Positions 18,297-25,689 of a stretch of 51,811 nucleotides of DNA are shown here, piece after piece. Numbering within the stretch: position 1 is the stretch's first letter; every line of letters starts with the position of its first letter. A program made the position numbers and the translations under genes. The stretch is taken from positions 1-51,811 of the forward strand of contig DUMW01000007.1 of NCBI GenBank assembly GCA_012839765.1, written 5' to 3'. The notes under the pieces are model-generated. The model made no database searches, was not told the DNA's origin, and was given only the letters and a program-made list of their open reading frames with translations. The stretch is from Bacillota bacterium (GTDB taxonomy: Bacteria > Bacillota > Limnochordia > DUMW01).

Positions 18297-18863
18297 ATGA
18301 AAAGCCGAGTACTGCTTACCGCCCTTTTCGTCGTATTGCTCACCGGTCTTGTGTGCTATGCCAATGACGTGATGATCAATGGGGATTTTGAAGTGGTAGA
18401 TCCGAACAACGCTGACCGACCACTGGCCTGGTCGCCCCAGGCCTTTTCCACCAACAGCTCCTTTGCCTACGTTTACGACCCGGCCGGCGCCTTCAGCGGT
18501 AGCCGCTATGTTGCCATCACCGTACCCACCCGCGACGATCGGGGCCAGTGGGGGCAAGAGTTTCGGGATCTCCCCGCCGGGGACTACAAGCTTTCTTTGT
18601 ACTACCGGATCGATGAACCATTGGTTACCGTGGGTAGTGCTGTTGGGTCCAGTGTCCGGATCCTTCGCTTGACTAAGTCTTGGGAAAAGGTCTTCCCCGA
18701 CACCATGTACGATGTTGATAACTATACCTTTGGTGAGTGGGAGTATGCAGAATTCATCTTTGAAGTAACCCCCGAGGTAGAGGTCATATGGATCGAACTG
18801 TTCAACTGGTTTGGCGTAGGCACTGTCTACTTTGATGCGGTGAAGCTCGAGAAGGTGAACTAG
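18297..18863 (+). CDS. Secreted single-domain carbohydrate-binding-like protein
   Basis: 188 residues: a signal peptide (to about residue 22, VCYAND) and one jelly-roll domain like CBM4/9-type modules, beginning MINGDFEV and ending GTVYFDAVKLEKV. AAGGAGG lies eight bases before ATG 18297. The domain is clearly paralogous to the C-terminal domain of the next gene (shared QAFST, YRID, LRLTKSWEKVFPDT / LRVTKEWEKIFPDT and GTVYFD/GTVYYD). It has no catalytic motif. A role in binding the operon's substrate at or outside the cell surface is inferred. Confidence 0.75.
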   Translation: MKSRVLLTALFVVLLTGLVCYANDVMINGDFEVVDPNNADRPLAWSPQAFSTNSSFAYVYDPAGAFSGSRYVAITVPTRDDRGQWGQEFRDLPAGDYKLSLYYRIDEPLVTVGSAVGSSVRILRLTKSWEKVFPDTMYDVDNYTFGEWEYAEFIFEVTPEVEVIWIELFNWFGVGTVYFDAVKLEKVN

Positions 18864-18889
18864 ATCAATGAAAGATGGAGGTGACACCC

Positions 18890-19702
18890 TTGAAACGGGC
18901 ATTACATCTTCTCATCCTTTGGATGCTGGTCTTGGTGTTTGTCGGCTGCACCTTGGTATCTAGACCCCAGGTGAAAGTGGACGCGGGCCATGATTTTAGC
19001 ACCATCGTTGGTCGCGAAGTACTTTTCGATGGCACCAAGAGCGTAGTAGGCCAGGCTAAGTCCCTCAAGTACCACTGGGAAATCAACGGGGAGACCTTGG
19101 TGGGACAGCAGGTCAGCTACGTGTTTACGGAGCCGGGCGAGTATCAAGTGCAGTTCGTGCTCACGGTGGATGGGGTGGAATTCACCGACAAGATCCGGGT
19201 CTTCGTGGCCGACACCAACCTTCTTAACAATGGAGACTTCAGTCAGATTAACCCCGACACCGGCATCCCCGTGGGCTGGGAACCCCAGGCCTTTAGCACC
19301 GAGGGCGAAGCCTTTGTGGTAAGGGATGCCGATGACGCCTATATCGGCCGCAACTATGTAGGAATCACCGTTACGAAGACCCAAGACCGGGCCCAGTGGT
19401 CCCAGCGGAAGGATAATCTGGAACCGGGTATGTATCGGGTAGCTGGTCGTTACCGGATTGATACGCCGATTGCCCAGCAAAACAGGGTCCACGTTCGGCT
19501 CCTGCGGGTGACCAAAGAGTGGGAGAAGATCTTCCCTGATACCTACTTCTATCTGCAGCAGGATACCGGTGGAGAATGGTTCTACTTCGAACAAGACTTT
19601 GAGATCACCGAAGAGGTGGAGGTCACCTTCCTAGAGTTCCAGCTCTTCCACGCCATCGGCACCGTCTATTACGATGATCTCATGTTGATGAAACTTCCGT
19701 AA
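18890..19702 (+). CDS. Putative lipoprotein with a PKD-like domain and carbohydrate-binding-like domain
   Basis: TTG 18890 is chosen because a perfect GGAGGTGA (18877-18884) lies five bases before it; the in-frame ATG at 18875 would place that site inside the gene. The 270-residue protein has an N-terminal hydrophobic segment ending VFVGC, a near-lipobox (Phe rather than Leu/Val/Ile at -3), so it is probably membrane-anchored. Next comes a PKD-like Ig domain (about 30-110: GREVLFDGTKS, YHWEINGE, YVFTEPGEYQVQ). A jelly-roll follows (about 118-270) that is paralogous to the whole mature protein of the preceding gene. Likely a surface glycan-binding partner of the 18297 product. Function not proven. 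Confidence 0.75.
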   Translation: MKRALHLLILWMLVLVFVGCTLVSRPQVKVDAGHDFSTIVGREVLFDGTKSVVGQAKSLKYHWEINGETLVGQQVSYVFTEPGEYQVQFVLTVDGVEFTDKIRVFVADTNLLNNGDFSQINPDTGIPVGWEPQAFSTEGEAFVVRDADDAYIGRNYVGITVTKTQDRAQWSQRKDNLEPGMYRVAGRYRIDTPIAQQNRVHVRLLRVTKEWEKIFPDTYFYLQQDTGGEWFYFEQDFEITEEVEVTFLEFQLFHAIGTVYYDDLMLMKLP

Positions 19703-19713
19703 TCAGGCATAAT

Positions 19714-19746
19714 TCCCTTAGGGCAGCTGAACACTGCCCTAAGGGA
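19714..19746 (+). terminator. Hairpin between the surface-protein gene and the GntR-type regulator
   Basis: Perfect 13-bp stem TCCCTTAGGGCAG / CTGCCCTAAGGGA with a seven-base loop, 25 bases before the regulator start. No U-tract. It may partly terminate transcription so that the regulator and fucosidase are made at lower level, or protect the upstream mRNA. Confidence 0.55.
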
Positions 19747-19770
19747 CACAGTCTGTAGGTGAAATCGAAT

Positions 19771-21144
19771 ATGGTTCAGCAAAGTAAAGGGCCACGGCCG
19801 GTGTTCGAGCCAGTGGTGGAACAGATCAAGCAGGGGATTATCTCCGGCAAGTACAAGCCCGGCGATGCCATCCCCTCGGAACGGGTCCTCAGTCGTCAAT
19901 TCAAGATCAGCCGGATGTCGGTGCGGAAAGCCATCGACACCCTAGTGCAAGCAGGATACTTGGTCAAGAAACCGGGATTGGGCACCTTTGTCCCCGATGA
20001 AAGCACCCGCCAGGAACAGACAGGGCAAGTGGAACTAACGGTGGAACACAATCCCTACCCAAGATCGGGATTGATCATGCGGATCATCGCCAAGAGCTTT
20101 GAACGACACAATCCCTGGGTGCGGATTCGCTTTGTCCCCAGCAGTGGATCCGCCGATGTGTTGTTCGGAGACGAGATCCGCCTCCGGGAGTTAGGCCAAG
20201 GGGGAAGTATCCTTCCCTTGGACCAGTACGTGGCCAAGGATTTGGAGCTAGATGCGTATTTCTCCCGACTCTTCACATTCTTGACCCATGAGGGCCATTT
20301 GTACGGTGTTCCGGTGGTCTGGTCCCCGGTGGTGGTATTGTACAACCGAGAGATCCTGGAAGAACTAGGTCTTGCTCCACCGTCTGATTCCTGGTGCCCT
20401 CGGGATCTTGTAGAACTTTGCAACGCGATCACTGACCCAGCGGAACGACGGTTTGCCTTTGGCTGGACCGAAAACTACAAACGTTGGGTCCCCTTTGTTT
20501 GGAACTGCGGGGGCCGGATCTATGACCAGGCCAAGGATCGCATAACCATCAGTGAAAAAGAAACCATCGAGGCCCTGGTTACCTATCGCAAGCTTTTGGA
20601 ACACAGCCCCGCCTTCCGGATCAAACGGGACTTTTTCAGCAGCGAACAGCTTTTCGTGGCCGGTGCGGCCGCCGTGGTGCTAGGGACGGCCTATCTGGTG
20701 GGGGAACTGAAAAGGGGTCGTCTCCAGTTCGGCTGTGCACCCATGCCTACTATAGAAGGTGTCCCGCCGGTCAGCGCAGTGGCCCTGGAGGCTTTGGGCA
20801 TCAGTGCCGGCTCAGAGAAAAGGGATCTGGCCTGGGAATTTGTGAAGTTTGCCCTGACCGAGGGACAGAGGGAATATGCCCATTGCCGCTATGGACTACC
20901 GGTACTTAGACAGTGGGAGGATGAGCTTTGCAAAGAAGAGCCATACTACCGGGTGTTTTATGCCCAGGAACCCCACCTGGCCTCCGTTTGGCCCTTACCC
21001 GACGTTCGACTCTTGGCCATGTTTAGCAACAGCATGACCATGCTCTGGTACGGACAATCGGAGGTGGAAAACGCCGCTCAGGAAGTGGAGGCCGTGATAA
21101 ACCTGGCCCGCCAAAGAAATATGTATCAATTGCCCTTCGGCTGA
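19771..21144 (+). CDS. Transcriptional regulator: GntR winged helix fused to a solute-binding-protein domain
   Basis: 457 residues from ATG 19771, which has AGGTGA eight bases upstream (GTG 19759 overlaps that site). Residues about 10-75 are a GntR winged helix-turn-helix (IIDGKYKPGD-type turn, PSERVLSRQFKISRMSVRKAIDTL, GTFVP). Residues about 90-450 are a family-1 extracellular solute-binding fold (LTHEGHLYGVPVVWSPVVVLYNREILEELGL, LGISAGSEKRDLAWEFVKFALTEGQREYA). There is no signal peptide or membrane segment, so the binding fold is cytoplasmic and must act as the ligand sensor in place of the usual UTRA/FCD domain. It lies in the same operon as a true binding protein (17053) and a fucosidase. 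It probably controls this operon in response to an imported oligosaccharide. Confidence 0.85.
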   Translation: MVQQSKGPRPVFEPVVEQIKQGIISGKYKPGDAIPSERVLSRQFKISRMSVRKAIDTLVQAGYLVKKPGLGTFVPDESTRQEQTGQVELTVEHNPYPRSGLIMRIIAKSFERHNPWVRIRFVPSSGSADVLFGDEIRLRELGQGGSILPLDQYVAKDLELDAYFSRLFTFLTHEGHLYGVPVVWSPVVVLYNREILEELGLAPPSDSWCPRDLVELCNAITDPAERRFAFGWTENYKRWVPFVWNCGGRIYDQAKDRITISEKETIEALVTYRKLLEHSPAFRIKRDFFSSEQLFVAGAAAVVLGTAYLVGELKRGRLQFGCAPMPTIEGVPPVSAVALEALGISAGSEKRDLAWEFVKFALTEGQREYAHCRYGLPVLRQWEDELCKEEPYYRVFYAQEPHLASVWPLPDVRLLAMFSNSMTMLWYGQSEVENAAQEVEAVINLARQRNMYQLPFG

Positions 21145-21167
21145 TCTCAAAGGAAGGAAAGATATCG

Positions 21168-22415
21168 ATGATACGGAAAACCGCAATTCCCACACCAAGA
21201 CAACTGGAGTTTCAGGACTGGGAGATGGGACTGTTTGTCCACTTCGGCATCAGGACCTTCTATGAAGGACACCGGGATTTCGACGGAAGACCCATGGACC
21301 CGCGCCAGTTCAATCCCGTCGGCCTTGACTGCAACCAGTGGATCCAAACCGCGGCGGAGGCAGGGATGAAGTATGCCATCCTCACCGCAAAACATCACGA
21401 TGGCTTTGCCAATTGGCCTTCCAAGTACACCAAGTTCTCCGTAGCCTCATCCCCGTGGCGGGAGGGGCAGGGCGATGTGGTGAAGGAATTTGTGGAAGCT
21501 TGCCGACGTTATGGGCTGAAGCCTGGGCTCTACTATTCACCCGCCGATGTGGACTGCCCCTTGTACGCTGATCCCAAAGCCTACGATGATTATTTCATCA
21601 ACCAGATCTCCGAGATCCTCACCGGTTACGGCCCCATTGACCTCCTTTGGTTTGATGGCTGTGGGTCCGAGGGACACGAATATGATTGGGAACGGATCGT
21701 TGGCGAGATTCGGCGGATGCAACCGGACATCCTGATTTTCAACATGGGAGATCCCGACTACCGCTGGGTCGGCAACGAATGTGGTCTGGCACCTTACCCC
21801 TGCTGGAACACGGTGGATGCGGTGGCTTTCAGTATCTATAAGGACCAGGAGGAGTTGCAGGAACCCCTGTGGTTACCGGCGGAATGTGATTGCCGGATGC
21901 GGTTTTCCAACTGGTTCTACAGTGATCACGATGCCCATACGGTAAAGAGCCTGAAGGAACTGATGGGCCTTTACTACTATTCCGTCGGTCGGGGGGCAAA
22001 CCTCCTGATCAACATCGGTCCTAACCGAGAGGGACTGTTGCCGGAACCCGATGCCCAGCGCCTGAAGCAATTTGGCGCGGAGATCCGCCGCCGATTCGAA
22101 AGACCCTTGGTCAGCTTCTCCCAGGGACAACTTACCCCCCAGGGCTGGGAGTGTACCGCGGAAGAACCCGTCCTCATCGACCATATGATCATCCAGGAGG
22201 ATTTGCGGCAGGGCGAGCATGTGGAAGGTTTCACCATTTCCATTTTACCCACCCACGGCTCCCAAGAGATCGTGATCTATGAGGGAAAGAACATTGGGCA
22301 CAAGGCCATCTGTCAGTTTCCACCCGTACGGGCCCGGAAGGTGAAACTGAACATCACCGCAGGAAGTGAGGACTTCACCCTGCGCTCCGTGGCCCTGTAT
22401 TGTGTCGAAGACTAA
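21168..22415 (+). CDS. GH29 alpha-L-fucosidase, cytoplasmic
   Basis: Retaining alpha-L-fucosidase of family 29, 415 residues, ATG 21168 after AAGGAAGG. Motifs: MGLFVHFG near the N-terminus, AKHHDGFANWPS, and the nucleophile region LLWFDG with D163. The C-terminal part is a small beta domain. It lacks a signal peptide, so it hydrolyses imported fucosylated oligosaccharides in the cytoplasm. It is 24 bases after the GntR-type regulator and probably co-transcribed. The other fucosidase in the window, GH95 at 5048, would give complementary linkage specificity. Confidence 0.9.
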   Translation: MIRKTAIPTPRQLEFQDWEMGLFVHFGIRTFYEGHRDFDGRPMDPRQFNPVGLDCNQWIQTAAEAGMKYAILTAKHHDGFANWPSKYTKFSVASSPWREGQGDVVKEFVEACRRYGLKPGLYYSPADVDCPLYADPKAYDDYFINQISEILTGYGPIDLLWFDGCGSEGHEYDWERIVGEIRRMQPDILIFNMGDPDYRWVGNECGLAPYPCWNTVDAVAFSIYKDQEELQEPLWLPAECDCRMRFSNWFYSDHDAHTVKSLKELMGLYYYSVGRGANLLINIGPNREGLLPEPDAQRLKQFGAEIRRRFERPLVSFSQGQLTPQGWECTAEEPVLIDHMIIQEDLRQGEHVEGFTISILPTHGSQEIVIYEGKNIGHKAICQFPPVRARKVKLNITAGSEDFTLRSVALYCVED

Positions 22416-22417
22416 AG

Positions 22418-22444
22418 CCGGGGAAGTATCCTTGTTTTTCCCGG
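22418..22444 (+). terminator. Terminator after the GH29 gene
   Basis: CCGGGGAA / TTCCCGG hairpin with a loop containing a T-run. Ends the 14075-22415 operon. Confidence 0.5.
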
Positions 22445-22806
22445 AGGGATGAACGATGATTGCCCTTTTGTGGCTGTCCAAGGGAAAGGCCCTGGCTAGT
22501 CTGCCCAAAGGCCTTTTCCCACAAGTTGCCTTCGGTACGGTTGGATAATGACGAAGAAGACTCAACGGACCGGTTATTAATATCGGTGGTTAGAAACAAG
22601 CGGAAACGGGGTATCTTCTTGGAGGCGGAGCAGGGTAGAAGACCGGGGCTTCTTTTCAAGAGGAACCCAAGTGGAAACGGGTAAGGTATTACCGGATGCT
22701 TCATTGCTGCCTTGCTCGTCGAAGTTCAGGAAACCCTGTGGATAGTTTTTCTCGCGGGAGGAGTACCAGGTGTCTTTAAGCGGCGGCTTCTTAGTCTTGG
22801 GCCTGG
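22445..22806. other. Intergenic region, no convincing gene
   Basis: About 360 bases. A GGAGGG at 22443 is followed by a possible 30-codon frame starting MIALLWLSK, but nothing supports it as a gene. No repeats or RNA motifs recognised. Confidence 0.35.
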
Positions 22807-22835
22807 TTGCATCTTTCGATAAGGTGCGCTATCAT
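22807..22835 (+). promoter_or_regulatory. Promoter of the ABC-F gene
   Basis: TTGCAT (22807), exactly 17 bases, TATCAT (22830-22835). The predicted start near 22842 gives a leader of about 220 bases, typical of attenuated ABC-F resistance genes. Confidence 0.55.
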
Positions 22836-22925
22836 TAGGGTTGAACGTTAGGTAGAAAGGATTAGGTTGTAGGCACCGATGAAAAACAGCTAATTCAGCA
22901 AGAAACAAAGGATCGTCTTCTAAAG

Positions 22926-22969
22926 GGGTACGGATACAAGGTACCCTTAGTGTCCTTTTGTTCTTTTTT
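22926..22969 (+). terminator. First leader hairpin with U-rich tail upstream of the ABC-F gene
   Basis: GGGTAC and GTACCC form a short stem (about 22926-22946), followed downstream by the U-rich stretch CCTTTTGTTCTTTTTTG. Could be an early terminator or part of an antiterminator. A four-codon frame ATGAAAAACAGCTAA lies just upstream at 22879. Confidence 0.4.
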
Positions 22970-23007
22970 GTGCTGGATTGGCTGTAGTTAAGACTGTATC
23001 GTTTACC

Positions 23008-23046
23008 ATGTCTACTTGTGGCCTCTCCAGCACAGGGGAATTGTGA
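23008..23046 (+). CDS. Candidate 12-aa leader peptide MSTCGLSSTGEL
   Basis: ATG 23008 to TGA 23046 encodes a 12-residue peptide that overlaps the left arm of the terminator hairpin at 23020. Its stop lies just before the right arm. That geometry is what ribosome-mediated attenuation needs: a ribosome on this frame would cover the left arm and release both the terminator and the ribosome binding site of the ABC-F gene. No strong ribosome binding site is visible for it, so this is a candidate only. Confidence 0.45.
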   Translation: MSTCGLSSTGEL

Positions 23047-23062
23047 AGGGAGAGGCCTTTTT
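23020..23062 (+). terminator. Attenuator terminator immediately before the ABC-F start codon
   Basis: GGCCTCTCC (23020-23028) pairs perfectly with GGAGAGGCC (23049-23057), followed by TTTTT (23058-23062) and then ATG 23063. It is a textbook intrinsic terminator whose right arm also contains the gene's ribosome binding site (GGGAGAGG). The default state should therefore be off. Confidence 0.85.
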
Positions 23063-24670
23063 ATGCTCCTGTTAGAAGCTAACCAAATCGAAAAATACTA
23101 CGGTGACCGTCTAATCCTAAGTGTCCCGACGTTCAAGGTATATCAGGGGGACCGGATCGGACTGGTGGGACGGAACGGTTCCGGAAAGACTACCTTGCTA
23201 GAGATCCTGGCCAGGCGACTTACCCCCGATCGAGGACAGGTAAGACACTACTGCCCCTTGGCCTACATCCGTCAGTTTTCCGCGGAAGAAATCACCGCGG
23301 ATAGGAGGTTGCTAGAGGAACTTGGCCTCAGCAATAAGGTGAACCAACCAACCTACAGCGGAGGGGAGCTGACCCGGATCCGGATTGCCAATGCCTTGAG
23401 CTATGAGCCTGTTTTGCTCCTAGCCGATGAACCTGGAGCGAACCTAGATCACACGGGAATAAGACTGCTTAAAGAAAAGCTGCGTTCCCTTGAGTCCTTT
23501 ATCCTCGTGAGTCACGACCGGACACTGCTCGATGAGCTTTGTAACAAGATTGTGGAAATCCAGGAGGCCACCTTAACGTGGTATGAGGGGAATTTCACGG
23601 CTTACCTCCTCCAAAAGGACCGGGAACTTGAGGAACAAAGGCGGGCCTATGAAAACTATGTACAAGAAAAGAGACGGCTAGAAGCAACCATCCGGGAACG
23701 AATGCAAAAATCCAGTACCATGCAGAAGCCTCCCCGACGGATGGGTCCTTCGGAAGCCCGCCTCCATAAGGCAAAGGGCCGGGCCAAACAGGAGAAAGTC
23801 CACCGGGCGGCAAAGACCTTGCAAACCAGGCTGGAACAACTGGAAGCAGTCCCCAGACCCCAAAAGTCTCCCGAGGTCAAGGTGGATCTATCCCTGACAG
23901 ACCCGCCAGAAAACCCGATCCTCCTCCGGGTTCATAACTTAACCTTCGGGTATGGTCCCAAGGTGTTGGTACAGGGGGCCTCCTTCCATATTCCGCGGGG
24001 GTCCAAAACCGCCCTTTGGGGAGCCAATGGCACCGGTAAAACCACATTGCTGAACCTGCTATTTAGCGGGACCCATGAAAGGATCTTTTGGGTGCCAAAG
24101 GCAAAGCTAGGCTACCTCCACCAGGGCTTTGAGAACCTAGATCCGAGGAAATCGGTGTTGGAGAATGTGATGGAAAGCAGCGTGCAGACCGAGACCGTGG
24201 CCCGCACCATCTTGGCTCGGCTGCTCCTCCGGGGAGATGAGGTGCACAAACCGGTGGCGGTACTGAGCGGTGGGGAAAAGGTGAAGGTGTCCTTAGCCAA
24301 ACTCTGCGTCTCTTCCGCTAATGTTCTGCTGTTGGATGAGCCCACCAACTATCTGGATCTGGCGTCCCGGCAAGCCGTAGAGGGTGTTTTACAGGACTAT
24401 CCGGGCACCGTTCTTTTCGTTTCCCACGATCAGGCCTTTGTAAACGCGGTGGCAACCCAATTACTGATCTTTGAAAAGGGTACGATCCGGCCCTTCATGG
24501 GAAATCTAGAGGCCTTGAAAAACAAAGAAGAGAAGGGACCGGACCAGGGGCTAACCGAGATGATCCGAAAAATGCGCCTGGCTGAACTGAGCCAACGGTT
24601 AGCGGAACCGGGGGCGGACAAAGCCGCGTTGGAAGCCGAATGGGAACGGATCATCAAACAGTTGGATTAG
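23063..24670 (+). CDS. ABC-F ribosomal protection-type ATPase (Vga/VmlR-like)
   Basis: Soluble tandem-ATPase ABC protein of the F subfamily, 535 residues, no membrane segments. ATG 23063 is used; the upstream in-frame GTG at 23018 lies inside the terminator hairpin. First ABC domain: Walker A GRNGSGKT (36-43), signature YSGGELTR (about 98-105), Walker B LLLADEPGANLD. Second: GANGTGKT, LSGGEKVK, LLLDEPTNYLD. The long charged interdomain linker (with RRMGPSEARLHKAKGRAKQEK) resembles antibiotic-resistance ABC-F proteins that reach into the peptidyl-transferase centre and displace lincosamides, streptogramin A or pleuromutilins. The leader attenuator supports an antibiotic-inducible resistance role, but spectrum cannot be read from sequence. 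Confidence 0.85.
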   Translation: MLLLEANQIEKYYGDRLILSVPTFKVYQGDRIGLVGRNGSGKTTLLEILARRLTPDRGQVRHYCPLAYIRQFSAEEITADRRLLEELGLSNKVNQPTYSGGELTRIRIANALSYEPVLLLADEPGANLDHTGIRLLKEKLRSLESFILVSHDRTLLDELCNKIVEIQEATLTWYEGNFTAYLLQKDRELEEQRRAYENYVQEKRRLEATIRERMQKSSTMQKPPRRMGPSEARLHKAKGRAKQEKVHRAAKTLQTRLEQLEAVPRPQKSPEVKVDLSLTDPPENPILLRVHNLTFGYGPKVLVQGASFHIPRGSKTALWGANGTGKTTLLNLLFSGTHERIFWVPKAKLGYLHQGFENLDPRKSVLENVMESSVQTETVARTILARLLLRGDEVHKPVAVLSGGEKVKVSLAKLCVSSANVLLLDEPTNYLDLASRQAVEGVLQDYPGTVLFVSHDQAFVNAVATQLLIFEKGTIRPFMGNLEALKNKEEKGPDQGLTEMIRKMRLAELSQRLAEPGADKAALEAEWERIIKQLD

Positions 24671-24678
24671 TCAGGACA

Positions 24679-24722
24679 GACGGGATACCCCGCTCCTAGA
24701 AGGGGTGTGGGTCCCGTCTTTG
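24679..24722 (+). terminator. Terminator of the ABC-F gene
   Basis: Outer stem GACGGGA (24679-24685) / TCCCGTC (24712-24718), inner stem ACCCC / GGGGT, followed by TTTG. Confidence 0.7.
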
Positions 24723-24950
24723 CTCTGTCCCACTAACGTTCGAGAGAATATCCCTACCACTGAGAGCTCTTCCCCGAGAAGGTGGAGAAACTAAAACAAG
24801 TTCCGATCAACCCAGCTTGTTCCCAGAGTCTCTCCGTAATGGGCACTGGTACTGACCCCTTCTTTGACAAAAGACAGAATGTAGAGTTGCACACAGGGAG
24901 ACTACGCCGCGATCTCTTCGTTGGAGACACTTCACACCAAAACCAGCAGC

Positions 24951-25514
24951 TCAAACAAGAATCCTCAGGTGACTCAACAGAATCCGCAAACCCATGCCAA
25001 TGAGGATTACTCCACCGGTGAGCTCCGCCTTCGCTTGATATCTTGCCCCAAAGACATTGCCAATACCTGTCCCCAGCAAAGAAAAAAGAAAGGTGGTCAC
25101 ACCGATCAAAGCCGCGGCGGGGAGAATGTTCACTTGCAGGAAGGCGAAGGTGATTCCCACGGCCAAGGCATCGATACTGGTGGCAATGGAAAGAAGGATG
25201 AGGGATTTGAGGCTGAGATTTGTGCATTTCTTTTCTTCCCTCGGTTTGCGGGCTTCATGGATCATTTTCAGACCAATGAAGGACAACAACAGGAAGGCCA
25301 GCCAATGGTCGACGGAGGTGATGTAGGCTTGAAACTGTACCCCCAGCGTATAACCCACCAACGGCATCAGGGCTTGGAAGCCGCCGAAGAACAGGGCCAC
25401 GAGGGCACACCGACCCAGGTTCCTGTTTCCCATGGACAAGCCCTGGCAAATGGCCACGGCAAAGGCATCCATGGATAGCCCCACGGCTATTAAGAACAAT
25501 TCTAGAAATCCCAT
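24951..25514 (-). CDS. mntP: Manganese efflux pump MntP
   Basis: Six-helix membrane exporter of Mn2+ (MntP/YebN family), 187 residues from ATG 25514. GGAGG lies nine bases upstream within a small TTGGA..TCCAA hairpin. Two repeated halves each carry the family's intramembrane aspartate motif: LSMDAFAVA near the N-terminus and ATSIDALAVG in the middle. It exports excess manganese and is commonly controlled by MntR or a manganese riboswitch; I see neither clearly here. It is divergent from the GIY-YIG/ArsC gene. Confidence 0.92.
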   Translation of the reverse strand: MGFLELFLIAVGLSMDAFAVAICQGLSMGNRNLGRCALVALFFGGFQALMPLVGYTLGVQFQAYITSVDHWLAFLLLSFIGLKMIHEARKPREEKKCTNLSLKSLILLSIATSIDALAVGITFAFLQVNILPAAALIGVTTFLFSLLGTGIGNVFGARYQAKAELTGGVILIGMGLRILLSHLRILV

Positions 25515-25578
25515 TTGGAAGTTCCTCCAAAGCAGCCTTAGCTTGCCATATTCTTAGTATGGACAACATACGATGAAT

Positions 25579-25590
25579 ATTATAGCATAA
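25579..25590 (-). promoter_or_regulatory. Extended -10 promoter of mntP
   Basis: On the minus strand TGC-TATAAT (TATAAT at 25584-25579) is an extended -10 element. No good -35 is visible. Confidence 0.5.
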
Positions 25591-25689
25591 CCTACCAGGC
25601 AGGGGGGACAAACCTCCGGTGTCCTTGTGGGAACGACCGGAAACTGCTATCCTAGGGCTTAGGACAAAGGCAAAGGGAGATGGCCCACA

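Noticed and set aside
22460-22684. Frame of 74 codons between GH29 and the ABC-F gene
   Set aside because: Low-complexity basic product, no ribosome binding site, no homology recognised. The region reads as intergenic.
24782-25003. 73-codon frame upstream of the mntP 3' end
   Set aside because: Overlaps mntP, no ribosome binding site and no recognisable motifs.
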